A stretch of 64,000 bases of DNA from Limnohabitans radicicola (lineage in GTDB: Bacteria > Pseudomonadota > Gammaproteobacteria > Burkholderiales > Burkholderiaceae_C), in NCBI RefSeq assembly GCF_014837235.1, contig NZ_JACYFT010000001.1, positions 124,001 through 188,000 of the forward strand. Direction: 5' to 3'. The notes below the pieces were generated by a model. It was given only the letters and a program-made list of their open reading frames with translations, was not told the origin of the DNA and made no database searches. The position numbers were made by a program, and so were the translations under genes. Shown here in pieces: positions 18,086 through 26,294 of the stretch (its first letter is position 1; the number at the start of each line of letters is the position of its first letter).

Positions 18086-18343
18086 ATGAAAGACGGCATT
18101 CACCCGAACTACCGTGAAGTTTGCTTCCAGGACATGTCCAACGGCTTCAAGTTCGTGACCCGCTCCTGCGCCAACACCAAAGAAATGATCAAGATGGAAG
18201 ACGGCCGCGAACTGCCATGGTTCAAGCTCGACACCACCAGCGAATCGCACCCCTTCTACACCGGCACCCAGAAGTCGGTGGACAACATGGGCGGTCGCGT
18301 CGAAAAATTCCGCAACCGTTTCGGCAAGATCACTTCCAAGTAA
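18086..18343 (+). CDS. rpmE2: 50S ribosomal protein L31, type B (zinc-free form)
   Basis: 85 residues. The start [17 protein letters not shown] matches L31, but the CxxC zinc motif of the zinc-binding form is absent, so this is the type B paralogue used by many bacteria under zinc limitation. AAAAAGGAAAA precedes the ATG at 18086; the frame is open further upstream without support. Whether a zinc-binding copy exists elsewhere in the genome cannot be seen. A strong terminator follows directly. A single-gene unit behind rho is usual in Burkholderiales. Confidence 0.93.
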   Translation: MKDGIHPNYREVCFQDMSNGFKFVTRSCANTKEMIKMEDGRELPWFKLDTTSESHPFYTGTQKSVDNMGGRVEKFRNRFGKITSK

Positions 18344-18363
18344 TCCCGCCGCCGCAAGCGACA

Positions 18364-18399
18364 AGGGCAGCCCGGTTGACCGGCCTGCCCTTTTGTTTT
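18364..18399 (+). terminator. rpmE2 intrinsic terminator
   Basis: GGGCAG-C-CCGG, loop TTGA, CCGG-C-CTGCCC, then TTTTGTTTT. The C-C mismatch interrupts an otherwise ten-base stem. Confidence 0.88.
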
Positions 18400-18426
18400 G
18401 GGCTTCATCCCGCATGAGGTCAGACC

Positions 18427-18442
18427 TGTTATCTTTGCCAAC
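18427..18442 (+). promoter_or_regulatory. Extended -10 element directly before a GTG start
   Basis: TG-T-TATCTT (TG at 18427-18428, TATCTT at 18430-18435) is seven bases upstream of the GTG at 18443, with no Shine-Dalgarno sequence. It supports a leaderless message and that GTG as the start codon. Confidence 0.5.
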
Positions 18443-20146
18443 GTGACGCCGACCAGCCCCGCCCTTGTTGCCCAAAATGCCGTGCGACGCTTGCCACGCA
18501 CCGCGCTGATCCTGCTCAGCCTGGCTTATGTGCTGCCAGGCTTTCTGGGTCGCGCGCCCTGGAAGGCCTACGACATCGAAGCCTTCGGCTTCATGCTGCA
18601 ACTGGCGCAGCCCACACCAGGCACGGCGGTCAGTTGGCTGCACCCGACTTTGCTGGGCCAAGTGGACGCCAACCTCGCCTTGCTGCCCACCTGGCTGGGG
18701 GCACTGTTCATACGGCTGGCCCCTTGGGGCATGGAAGCCGTGGCGGCGCGCTTGCCTTTCATGGCGATGCTGGGCTTGACCCTGGCATCCACCTGGTTTG
18801 CGGTGTATGCGCTGGCACGCAGCGACGCGGCCCAGCCCGTGGCCTTTGCTTTTGGTGGCGAAGCGCGCCCCGCAGACTACGCCCGCACCCTCGCCGATGG
18901 CGGCCTGCTGGCCCTGATGGGCTGCCTGGGCCTGGCCCAGCTTTCGCACGAAATCACCCCGGCACTGAGCCAGTTGTGCTTCACCGCCATGCTTTTTTGC
19001 GGTCTGGCCACCTTGCCCCGCAGAAAGGCCTTGAGCCTGCTGGCGGTGGCCTGCGGCATGCTCGGGCTGACCCTGTCGGGCGCACCCGTGCTGGCACTCA
19101 TGTTGGGCGTTGGCGGCAGCCTGATCAGGGCTGTGGCTGATCCCAACCGCTCAGAACGCCGCTTGAACATGCTGGAGCTGGGCGTGCTGGCTTTGCTGTG
19201 CCTGTTGTCGATCACTCTGGCGGGGGCGCTGGACCTCTGGCGCTGGCGCATCGTGCCCCATGCCATGCCCGATGTGCATGTGTTTGGCCGACTGCTCCTG
19301 TGGTTCACCTGGCCTGCAGGCCCGTTGGCCATCTGGGCACTGTGGCGTTGGCGCTACCAGCTGGCTCGGGGCTGGCGCTTTGTGCACATCGGTCTGCCGG
19401 TCTGGTTTGCCGCCGTCACGGTGGGCACCACCTGGTTCACCGGCCTGACCGACCGTGCACTGCTGCCTGCCTTGCCCGCCATTGCCGCTTTGGCCGCATT
19501 TGCCCTGCCCACCTTGCGTCGCAGTGTGGGGGCGTTCATCGACTGGTTCACACTGCTGTTCTTCAGCATCTGCGCCCTGATCATTTGGGGGGTATGGATC
19601 TCGATGGAAACAGGCATCCCTGCACAACCCGCACGCAATGTGGCACGCGCAGCGCCCGAGTTCATCCACACGTTTTCACCCGGCCTGCTGACCGTGGCCG
19701 TGTTGGCCACCCTGGCCTGGTGCGCGGTGCTGCGCTGGCGCACCGGGCGTCACCGCCCCGCCATCTGGAAGTCGCTGGTCCTGCCCGCCGCAGGCACCAC
19801 CTTGTGCTGGTTGCTGCTCATGACCTTGTGGCTGCCTTTGCTCAACCACGGCCGCAGCTATGCGCCTCTGGTCCAAAAAATCCAGGCCCTCACTGGCCCA
19901 GCCACGTGTCTGCAATACGCCGGACTGAGCAAAGCGCAAGGCGCGGCTTTTCTCTACCATGGCCGGGTCCAGCTGCAAGCGGCCAGCCAACCCACGCCGG
20001 CATGCACCTGGCTGATCGCCGACAGCGGGCAGCTGCCTCGCCTTGCGGGCCAACTCCAGCAACTGGGTTGGACAGAATCTGCCCGCGTGCTGCGCCCCAC
20101 CGACAACAATGAAACCCTGGTGCTGTTCAAGCCCGCGCAGGACTGA
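18443..20146 (+). CDS. Polytopic membrane protein, glycosyltransferase-like (GT-C/ArnT-like)
   Basis: 567 residues from GTG 18443; a TTG at 18398 would add 15. About ten to twelve hydrophobic segments follow a short cytoplasmic N-terminus, with a C-terminal soluble part of about 90 residues. The sequence YDIEAFGFMLQLAQ after the first helix, with its acidic residue in the first periplasmic loop, and the overall layout resemble lipid-linked sugar transferases of the GT-C fold, but no decisive motif is visible. Three bases separate it from the following MATE transporter gene, so both are co-transcribed. It may modify an envelope glycan; this is inference. Confidence 0.65.
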   Translation: MTPTSPALVAQNAVRRLPRTALILLSLAYVLPGFLGRAPWKAYDIEAFGFMLQLAQPTPGTAVSWLHPTLLGQVDANLALLPTWLGALFIRLAPWGMEAVAARLPFMAMLGLTLASTWFAVYALARSDAAQPVAFAFGGEARPADYARTLADGGLLALMGCLGLAQLSHEITPALSQLCFTAMLFCGLATLPRRKALSLLAVACGMLGLTLSGAPVLALMLGVGGSLIRAVADPNRSERRLNMLELGVLALLCLLSITLAGALDLWRWRIVPHAMPDVHVFGRLLLWFTWPAGPLAIWALWRWRYQLARGWRFVHIGLPVWFAAVTVGTTWFTGLTDRALLPALPAIAALAAFALPTLRRSVGAFIDWFTLLFFSICALIIWGVWISMETGIPAQPARNVARAAPEFIHTFSPGLLTVAVLATLAWCAVLRWRTGRHRPAIWKSLVLPAAGTTLCWLLLMTLWLPLLNHGRSYAPLVQKIQALTGPATCLQYAGLSKAQGAAFLYHGRVQLQAASQPTPACTWLIADSGQLPRLAGQLQQLGWTESARVLRPTDNNETLVLFKPAQD

Positions 20147-20149
20147 GCG

Positions 20150-21502
20150 GTGTCCGAGCTGCGAACGATTGCCCGGCACGCCGGCACTGTGCTGATCGGG
20201 CAGCTGGCGGTCATCGCCTATGGCGTGGCAGACACCGTGATCGCAGGGCGCGTGAGTCCACAAGCACTGGCCACGCTGTCGCTGGCCTCCTCCATCTACA
20301 TCAGCGTCTATGTCGGGCTGAACGGCCTGATCCAGTCGCTGCTGCCCATTTGGGCCGAGCTGCGCGGTGCAGGCCAATACCCGCAGATTGGCCAATCGGT
20401 CAGGCAAGGCTTGTACCTGGCGGCAGGCGCAGGGCTGCTCGGCATTATGGTGCTGTGCTTTCCAGACCCCTGGCTGTTGTGGACCGATGTGCCGCCAGCG
20501 CTCTGGCCTGAGGTGCACGCCTACCTGCAGGTGCTCGCACTGGCCCTGATCCCGTCCTTGCTGTTTCGGATGTTCAGCACGCTCAACCAGAGCCTGGGCT
20601 ACCCGCGACTGGTCACCTGGCTGCAGGCGGGTGGCCTGTTTGTCAAAGTGCCCCTGTCGGCCAGCCTGACCTTTGGCCTGGCGGGCATGCCCGCATTGGG
20701 GGTGGTCGGTTGCGCCTGGGCCACGTTGGTGGTCAACAGCCTCATGCTGCTGACCGGCATCTGGCTGCTGCACACCCAATCGATTTACCGGCCTTACCGG
20801 CTGTGGTTGCCGCTGGAAGCCCCTCATGGCCCCACATTGCGGCGCTTTTTGCGGCTGGGGCTGCCTGCGGGCTTGTCCATCATGGTGGAGATCACCTCCT
20901 TCACCCTCATGGCCTTGTTCATTGCGCGGCTCGGGGCCAGCGCACTGGCCAGCCACCAGATTGCCGCCAACATGGCCGGGGTGCTGTACATGATCCCACT
21001 GGCTTTGGGCATCGCCAGCAGTGCGCGCACAGGCTATTGGCTCGGCGCCAACCAGCCACAGCGCGCCCGCGAGGCCGCCCGCACCGGACTGACCCTGGCT
21101 GCTGGCATGGCGCTCGTGTCTGCCTGCGCTCTGTGGTTGGCACGCGAACCCTTGGCACAGCTGTTCACCGCCGACCCGAGCGTGGCCCTGGCCGCGGCAG
21201 TCTGGCTGGGCTGGGTGGCGGCCTACCACCTGACCGATGCAGTGCAAACCGTTTGTGTGTTTCTGTTGCGCTGCTACCGCATCACCCTGGCACCGCTGCT
21301 CATCTACACCGTGATGCTCTGGGGTGTGGGCCTGTTCGGGGGTTACCTGCTGGCATATCGGGGACTGGGCCCTTGGGCCGCGCAGCCAACGGTAGGCAGT
21401 TTCTGGCTCACCAGCTTCGCCGCGCTCGCGGTGGTGGCCCTGCTGTTTTGCGCATTGCTGTGGCGGGCCGTGCGTGTACCGCCAGCGGCGTCAGACTGCT
21501 GA
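20150..21502 (+). CDS. MATE family efflux transporter
   Basis: 450 residues with about twelve membrane segments in two homologous halves. The N-terminus ARHAGTVLIGQLAVIAYGVADT matches the MATE/NorM family, as does GLNGLIQSLLPIWAELRGAG. It exports cationic drugs or metabolites using a sodium or proton gradient. Translation begins at GTG 20150, three bases after the upstream membrane-protein gene. The substrate cannot be predicted; the coupling with a putative glycosyltransferase is a hint that it could move a lipid-linked or envelope intermediate, but that is speculative. Confidence 0.85.
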   Translation: MSELRTIARHAGTVLIGQLAVIAYGVADTVIAGRVSPQALATLSLASSIYISVYVGLNGLIQSLLPIWAELRGAGQYPQIGQSVRQGLYLAAGAGLLGIMVLCFPDPWLLWTDVPPALWPEVHAYLQVLALALIPSLLFRMFSTLNQSLGYPRLVTWLQAGGLFVKVPLSASLTFGLAGMPALGVVGCAWATLVVNSLMLLTGIWLLHTQSIYRPYRLWLPLEAPHGPTLRRFLRLGLPAGLSIMVEITSFTLMALFIARLGASALASHQIAANMAGVLYMIPLALGIASSARTGYWLGANQPQRAREAARTGLTLAAGMALVSACALWLAREPLAQLFTADPSVALAAAVWLGWVAAYHLTDAVQTVCVFLLRCYRITLAPLLIYTVMLWGVGLFGGYLLAYRGLGPWAAQPTVGSFWLTSFAALAVVALLFCALLWRAVRVPPAASDC

Positions 21503-21561
21503 GCCACCAGACGCGACTTTCGGGTAAGGTAGCGGGTCTCATTCAACCTGAACCTCGCACC

Positions 21562-21864
21562 ATGATCCTCGAACTCGCCGACATCCGCATACAGCCCGGC
21601 CAGCAAGCCGCCTTTGAAGAAGCCATTGCCCGGGGCCTGTCCACCGTGGCCAGCCGCGCCAAGGGCTACCAGGGCGCCAAGGTCAACCGGGGCATCGAGA
21701 GCCCGGAGCGCTATGTGCTGCAAATTTTCTGGGACACGCTGGAAGACCACACCGTGGGTTTCCGTGAATCGCCCCTGTTCACCGAGTGGCGCGCCATTGT
21801 GGGGCCCTTCTTTGCTGCGCCCCCCGTGGTTGAACACTTCGAGCTGGCCTTCAAATCCGCCTGA
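21562..21864 (+). CDS. Antibiotic biosynthesis monooxygenase (ABM) domain protein
   Basis: 100 residues with the dimeric alpha-beta barrel pattern of ABM/YgiN-like proteins: MILELADIRIQPGQQAAFEE, then ASRAKGYQGAKVNRG and RYVLQIFWDTLEDHTVGFR. Members include quinol monooxygenases and heme-degrading enzymes, but many are of unknown function. The open frame is much longer upstream and overlaps the MATE gene; this ATG alone gives the domain start. Its end overlaps the convergent MarR gene by 14 bases. Confidence 0.82.
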   Translation: MILELADIRIQPGQQAAFEEAIARGLSTVASRAKGYQGAKVNRGIESPERYVLQIFWDTLEDHTVGFRESPLFTEWRAIVGPFFAAPPVVEHFELAFKSA

Positions 21865-22339
21865 ACGGACCTGAGCCTCGGTACAACAGATCTCTGGGAC
21901 TGTCCTGCTGCTCATGGCCCGCGACCAGGCGGGCCAGCAAATCGAGGAACTGCACCTGCTCACTCGCCGACAAGGGGGCCAGGATGTTTTTCTGGACTTG
22001 CGACACCGCAGCAGACATCTGCACCACCGCCTGAGTCCCAGCGGGCGTGACAAACAGCAACTTGCGCCGCCGATCTTGCGCATCGGCCTGACGGCGCAGC
22101 CAGCCCTTGGCCTCCAGCCTGGCGATCACCGACCCCGATGTTGCCGGATCGAACGCCACGGCTTTGGCCAGCGTGACCTGGTCCCCGCCGGGTGCGTCGA
22201 TCACGGCATTGAGCAAGGCGAACTGCACCGGGGTGATGTCGAAGTCGACCAGCACACGGGCAAACTCGGCCACCGCGATTTGCTGCGCACGCCGGATCAG
22301 ATGGCCCGGGGCCTGGGCAAAATCAAAACTGCGTGTCAT
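21851..22339 (-). CDS. MarR family transcriptional regulator
   Basis: 162 residues. Winged helix pattern: ITPVQFALLNAVIDAPGGDQ, then LAKAVAFDPATSGSVIARLE as recognition helix and GWLRRQADAQDRRRKLLFVT as the wing. Such dimers repress neighbours and respond to phenolic ligands. The ATG at 22339 begins MTRSFDFAQAPGHLIRR; an earlier in-frame start lacks similarity. It is divergent from the FAH-family hydrolase gene, which is the most likely target, with an inverted repeat between them. Confidence 0.88.
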   Translation of the reverse strand: MTRSFDFAQAPGHLIRRAQQIAVAEFARVLVDFDITPVQFALLNAVIDAPGGDQVTLAKAVAFDPATSGSVIARLEAKGWLRRQADAQDRRRKLLFVTPAGTQAVVQMSAAVSQVQKNILAPLSASEQVQFLDLLARLVAGHEQQDSPRDLLYRGSGPFRRI

Positions 22340-22444
22340 GTCGGGAACAAAACCAAGGGTTTTCCTTGATGAATTAAAGTGCAGAAACGGGCCGCAGATC
22401 AGTAGACTCATCCCCTGACAACGGCGTCGATTGTTGCAGTGTCA

Positions 22445-22460
22445 GTCACACCCTTGTGAC
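22445..22460. promoter_or_regulatory. Inverted repeat between MarR and FAH genes
   Basis: GTCACACCCTTGTGAC: six-base arms GTCACA/TGTGAC around CCCT. It lies 34 bases before the hydrolase ATG and about 105 bases before the MarR start, a fitting place for a MarR operator. Binding is inferred. Confidence 0.4.
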
Positions 22461-22493
22461 GGCTTTGGGACCCTCAACTGCGAAAGCTCATCC

Positions 22494-23189
22494 ATGGATT
22501 ATCTCTTCAGCCCACCTGCGCCCGTGACCGTGCCCGTCAACGGCGAATCCCGAGCGTTCCCTGTGCACCGCATTTACTGCGTGGGCCGCAACTACGAAGA
22601 CCACGCCAAGGAAATGGGGTTCACTGGGCGCGAGCCACCTTTCTTCTTCCTCAAGCCTGCCGACACCCTGGTGGTGGTGCCCAATGGCCAAACCGGCACC
22701 ATGCCCTACCCCAGCCTGACGTCCAACCTGCACCATGAAATCGAACTGGTGGTGGCCATTGGCGTGGGCGGCAAGAACATCCGGGCTGCCGACGCCGTCA
22801 AGCACATTTACGGCTATGCCGTGGGTCTGGACATGACCCGCCGCGACCTGCAAAACGACATGAAGAAACAAGGCCGCCCCTGGTGTATCGGCAAAGGCTT
22901 TGACCACTCGGCCCCGATCGGCCCCATCACGCCCCTGGCGCAAGCCGGTGACGTGAACAATGCCGAGATCAGCCTGCAGGTCAATGGCGCTGACCGCCAG
23001 CGCAGCAACGTGGCCAAACTGATCTGGAACGTGGCCGAAACCATCGAACACCTGTCTGCCGCCTGGGAACTGCAACCCGGCGATCTGATTTACACCGGCA
23101 CGCCCGAAGGCGTGGCCGCTGTGGTGCAAGGCGACACCCTGGTGGGCACTGTCGCCGGCCTGGGCACCCTGAGCGTCCAAATCGCATGA
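22494..23189 (+). CDS. Fumarylacetoacetate hydrolase family protein (fumarylpyruvate hydrolase-like)
   Basis: 231 residues, the short FAH form. IYCVGRNYEDHAKEMG, HHEIELVVAIG (metal-binding Glu pair) and YAVGLDMTRRDLQ are present, followed by GRPWCIGKGFDHSAPIGP. The closest pattern I recall is fumarylpyruvate hydrolase of gentisate breakdown, but ring-cleavage genes are not next to it. Other FAH members are acylpyruvases or oxaloacetate decarboxylases, so specificity is open. It lies between a divergent MarR regulator and a TRAP transporter for organic acids, which suggests aromatic or organic-acid catabolism. Confidence 0.85.
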   Translation: MDYLFSPPAPVTVPVNGESRAFPVHRIYCVGRNYEDHAKEMGFTGREPPFFFLKPADTLVVVPNGQTGTMPYPSLTSNLHHEIELVVAIGVGGKNIRAADAVKHIYGYAVGLDMTRRDLQNDMKKQGRPWCIGKGFDHSAPIGPITPLAQAGDVNNAEISLQVNGADRQRSNVAKLIWNVAETIEHLSAAWELQPGDLIYTGTPEGVAAVVQGDTLVGTVAGLGTLSVQIA

Positions 23190-23210
23190 GCGCCCTTGGG
23201 TAAGTACCGA

Positions 23211-23235
23211 TTAACCGACCGATCGGTTGGTTTAA
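23211..23235. promoter_or_regulatory. TetR-like palindromic operator upstream of the TRAP genes
   Basis: AACCGACCGATCGGTTGGTT (23213-23232) matches its own reverse complement at 18 of 20 positions, and TTAA continues on both sides. It lies 35-60 bases before the binding-protein ATG; TAAGAT at 23233-23238 is a possible -10, so the palindrome would cover the promoter. Palindromes of ACCGACCGNNCGGT type are typical of TetR-family regulators. No TetR gene is in the window. Confidence 0.6.
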
Positions 23236-23268
23236 GATGAATTTTGATTTTTGCCACCTGGAGACTAC

Positions 23269-24300
23269 ATGACTGCCATTCTGAAAAAAACGGCCCTGGC
23301 CGCTGGTCTGATCTGCACCGCCTGGGGCGTACAGGCCCAAACCGTGACCCTCAAGGTTCACCACTTCCTGGGCCCACAGTCCATTCAGCACACCACCATG
23401 CTGGGTGACTGGTGCAAGAACATCGCACGCGACTCGAAAGACCGCCTCAAGTGCGACATCTTCCCGGCCATGCAATTGGGCGGCACCCCGCCACAGCTGT
23501 TTGAGCAGGTGCGCGACGGTGTGGTCGATGTGGCCTGGACGCTGCAAGCCTACACCCCCAAGCTGGCCAAACTCGAGGTGTTCGAGCTGCCCTTCATGAT
23601 GACCAACGCCGAGGCCACCAGCCGTGCCGCCTGGGACTTCGCGCAGAAGTATGCGCAGGACGACTTCAAGGACGTCAAGATGCTGGCCATCCATGTGCAC
23701 GGCCCAGGCAACATCTACAGCAAGTCCAAAGCCGTGACCACCATGGCCGACTTGAAAGGCATGAAAGTCCGCGCACCCACACGCCAGGTCAACAAAATGG
23801 TGGCCATGATGGGCGCCACACCCGTGGCCATGCCCGTGCCACAGGTGCCTGAAGCCCTGTCCAAAGGTGTGATCGACGGTGCTGTGATCCCCTACGAAGT
23901 CGCGCCTGGCCTGAAGGTCAACGAGCTGACCAACTTCACGGCCGAGACCGACCGCAGCTACAACGCGCTGTACACCACCGTGTTCGTGTTGCCCATGAAC
24001 AAGGCCAAATACGACGCATTGCCCGCCGACCTGAAGGCCGTGATCGACAAAAACTCGGGCCGCGAACTGTCGGCCTTCATGGGCAAGACGCAAGCTGGTC
24101 AGGACGTGCCCAGCAAGAAGGTGTTTGAAGCTTCTGCCAACCAGAAGATCAGCGTGATCCCCAAGGCCGAGCTGGAAAAGTGGAAAAAAGCCACCGACTC
24201 GCTGGACGACGCCTGGGTGGCCGAAATGACCGGCAAAGGCTTTGACGGCAAAGGCATGCTGCAAACCGCGACCGACCTGATCAAGCAGTACACCAAGTAA
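23269..24300 (+). CDS. TRAP transporter substrate-binding protein (DctP family)
   Basis: 343 residues. Signal peptide LKKTALAAGLICTAWGVQAQ ends at Gln-Ala, so the protein is periplasmic. The DctP fold is indicated by FPAMQLGGTPPQLFEQVRDG and DLKGMKVRAPTRQVNKMVAM; the conserved Arg in VRAPTRQ binds the ligand carboxylate. It captures a carboxylic acid for the DctQM permease. CTGGAGA precedes the ATG at 23269. A strong hairpin separates it from the permease genes. The ligand cannot be read from sequence. Confidence 0.93.
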   Translation: MTAILKKTALAAGLICTAWGVQAQTVTLKVHHFLGPQSIQHTTMLGDWCKNIARDSKDRLKCDIFPAMQLGGTPPQLFEQVRDGVVDVAWTLQAYTPKLAKLEVFELPFMMTNAEATSRAAWDFAQKYAQDDFKDVKMLAIHVHGPGNIYSKSKAVTTMADLKGMKVRAPTRQVNKMVAMMGATPVAMPVPQVPEALSKGVIDGAVIPYEVAPGLKVNELTNFTAETDRSYNALYTTVFVLPMNKAKYDALPADLKAVIDKNSGRELSAFMGKTQAGQDVPSKKVFEASANQKISVIPKAELEKWKKATDSLDDAWVAEMTGKGFDGKGMLQTATDLIKQYTK

Positions 24301-24315
24301 GTTGCTGAAGATCAC

Positions 24316-24354
24316 AACCGGAACAAAGGCCTGTGCCTTTGTTCCGGTTTTTTG
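24316..24354 (+). terminator. Strong hairpin between dctP and dctQM
   Basis: Fifteen-base perfect stem AACCGGAACAAAGGC / GCCTTTGTTCCGGTT with loop CTGT, followed by TTTT. It lies directly after the binding-protein stop codon, so most transcripts should end here and only a share continue into the permease genes. Confidence 0.88.
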
Positions 24355-24403
24355 ATCCTGCTGCGCTTGCGCACCGATTCATCACTCTCCCCGACCGAAC
24401 ACC

Positions 24404-24892
24404 ATGATGTTTTCCACCACCCTGGCGCGGCTTGCCCGGCTCTGCAGCATTCTGGGAGGTCTGCTCATGACCGCACTGATGCTGATGACCTGTTACAGCC
24501 TGATTGGCCGCAACGTGTTTGACACCGCGCTCATCGGCGACTTCGAGCTGACCGGCATCGGCTCCGGCGCCGCCATCGCTTTTTTCATGCCGCTGTGCCA
24601 ATTCAAGCGCGACAACATCATTGTGGATTTCTTCACGGCCAACCGCAGCGCCGCCTTCAACCACAAGCTCGACCGCTTTGGCGACCTCTTGATGACGGTG
24701 ATCTTCTTCCTGCTGTCCTGGCGCTGCGCACTGGCGGCCGTCAACGCCAAGGAAACCATGGGTGCCTCCATGCTGCTGGGCTTTCCCGACTGGATCGTGT
24801 TCACCAGCATGAGCATTCCTTTTGGGCTGACCACCGTGATTGCGGCCATGCAAACACTCTCCAAGTTCAACCCTGAGGAGGCCAGCGCATGA
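24404..24892 (+). CDS. TRAP transporter small permease (DctQ family)
   Basis: 162 residues with four predicted membrane helices. ARLARLCSILGGLLMTALML begins helix one; IGRNVFDTALIGDFELTGIG and MPLCQFKRDNIIVDFFT are the usual DctQ signatures. It pairs with the large subunit to move substrate using a sodium gradient. Two ATG codons are adjacent (24404 and 24407); no ribosome site is visible. The gene ends in ATGA, overlapping the dctM start. Confidence 0.9.
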   Translation: MMFSTTLARLARLCSILGGLLMTALMLMTCYSLIGRNVFDTALIGDFELTGIGSGAAIAFFMPLCQFKRDNIIVDFFTANRSAAFNHKLDRFGDLLMTVIFFLLSWRCALAAVNAKETMGASMLLGFPDWIVFTSMSIPFGLTTVIAAMQTLSKFNPEEASA

Positions 24893-26205
24893 CCCCGATC
24901 CAACTGGCTTTGCTGATCTTCGGCGTGATGCTGTTCCTGATGGTCGTGCGCGTGCCCATTGCGGGTGCCATGTTCATTGCAGGCGCTGCGGGCTTTGTGC
25001 TGCAGTCCGGCTTGGCACCCTTCCTGAACTTTGTCAACAACCTCGCGTTTGCCCGGCTGGCCAACTATGACTTGTCGGTGATCCCGCTGTTCATCCTGAT
25101 GGGACACTTTGCCACGCAGGGTGGCATCAGCAAGGCCCTGTTCCAGTTTGCCGCTGCGGTCATGGGCCGCTTCAAGGGCGGTCTGGCCATGGGCGCGGTG
25201 CTGGCTTGCGCAGCCTTTGGTGCCATTTGCGGTTCTTCGGTGGCCACGGCGGCCACCATCACGGGCGTAGCCTTGCCTGAAATGAAGCGCCACGGCTATT
25301 CGGGTCGCTTGTCCACGGGCACTTTGGCTGCGGGTGGCACGCTGGGCATCCTGATCCCGCCGTCGGTCCCGCTGGTGATCTACGCCATCCTGACCGAGCA
25401 GAACATCGCCAAACTGTTTGCCGCCGCCATGATGCCCGGCATCATCGCCATGGTGGGCTACATGATCGCCATCGCCATTTATGTGCGCGTGGTGCCTGGC
25501 CAGGCCCCGGACAGCGAAGACGTCGAGAAGCTCACTTTCGAATCGCTCAAGGGCATCCTGCCGATCGCGACCATCTTCATCATCGTGTTCGGCGGCATCT
25601 ATGCCGGCTTCTTCACACCGACCGAAGGGGCGGCGGTGGGGGCCACCTCGACCTTTGTGGCGGCCCTGCTCAAACGCGAGCTGACCTGGGCCAAGTTCCT
25701 GGAATGCTTCCACGCCACGGCGCTGAGCTCGGCCATGATCTTCATGATCTTCATGGGTGCCGATGTGATGAACGCCTCGCTGGCCCGCACCCAGGTGCCC
25801 GGCCAGCTGGCCGAGATGGTGGTGGCCATGAACCTGGCCCCACTGATGGTGGTGAGTGGCATCCTGCTGCTGTACGTGGTGCTGGGCGCGGTGATGGACG
25901 AGCTGTCCATGCTGCTGCTGACCATCCCGATCTTCTTCCCCATCATCATGAAGCTCAACTTTGGCATGACGCCTGAGCACACCGCCATCTGGTTCGGCAT
26001 CATGGTGCTGATGACCGTGGGCTTTGGCATGCTGGCGCCACCCGTGGGCTTGAACGTCTATGTGGTCAACGGCATGGCCAAGGACGTGCCCCTGAGCGAA
26101 AGCTACAAAGGCATCATGCCTTTCCTGATCAGCGACACCCTGCGCACCTTGCTGCTGCTGTTCTTCCCGGGCATCAGCCTGTACCTGATCCAGTACCTGA
26201 CTTGA
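24889..26205 (+). CDS. TRAP transporter large permease (DctM family)
   Basis: 438 residues with about twelve membrane helices. Typical motifs are AFGAICGSSVATAATITGVA, LAAGGTLGILIPPSVPLVIY and GVKKP-like FTPTEGAAVGATSTF. It is the transport channel. Translation is coupled to dctQ by the ATGA overlap. A terminator follows. Together with the binding protein it forms a complete three-component carboxylate importer. Confidence 0.95.
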   Translation: MTPIQLALLIFGVMLFLMVVRVPIAGAMFIAGAAGFVLQSGLAPFLNFVNNLAFARLANYDLSVIPLFILMGHFATQGGISKALFQFAAAVMGRFKGGLAMGAVLACAAFGAICGSSVATAATITGVALPEMKRHGYSGRLSTGTLAAGGTLGILIPPSVPLVIYAILTEQNIAKLFAAAMMPGIIAMVGYMIAIAIYVRVVPGQAPDSEDVEKLTFESLKGILPIATIFIIVFGGIYAGFFTPTEGAAVGATSTFVAALLKRELTWAKFLECFHATALSSAMIFMIFMGADVMNASLARTQVPGQLAEMVVAMNLAPLMVVSGILLLYVVLGAVMDELSMLLLTIPIFFPIIMKLNFGMTPEHTAIWFGIMVLMTVGFGMLAPPVGLNVYVVNGMAKDVPLSESYKGIMPFLISDTLRTLLLLFFPGISLYLIQYLT

Positions 26206-26210
26206 TCATG

Positions 26211-26242
26211 CAACGGGGGCTTCGGCCCCCGTTGTTTTGAGG
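26211..26242 (+). terminator. dctM intrinsic terminator
   Basis: CAACGGGGGC, loop TTCG, GCCCCCGTTG, then TTTTG. A UUCG-type loop on a ten-base perfect stem. Confidence 0.9.
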
Positions 26243-26294
26243 CAGGACTTGGTAGACTTGACCGCATCCATGAACTTGCAGCGCAGACGACCCC

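Noticed and set aside
18398-18442. TTG start 15 codons upstream for the 18443 membrane protein
   Set aside because: It lies in the T tract of the rpmE2 terminator, without a ribosome site; the GTG at 18443 has a fitting -10 element.
22445-22460. CRP site in the MarR-FAH region
   Set aside because: The half-sites TCACA and TGTGA are in inverted order compared with the CRP consensus TGTGA-N6-TCACA.
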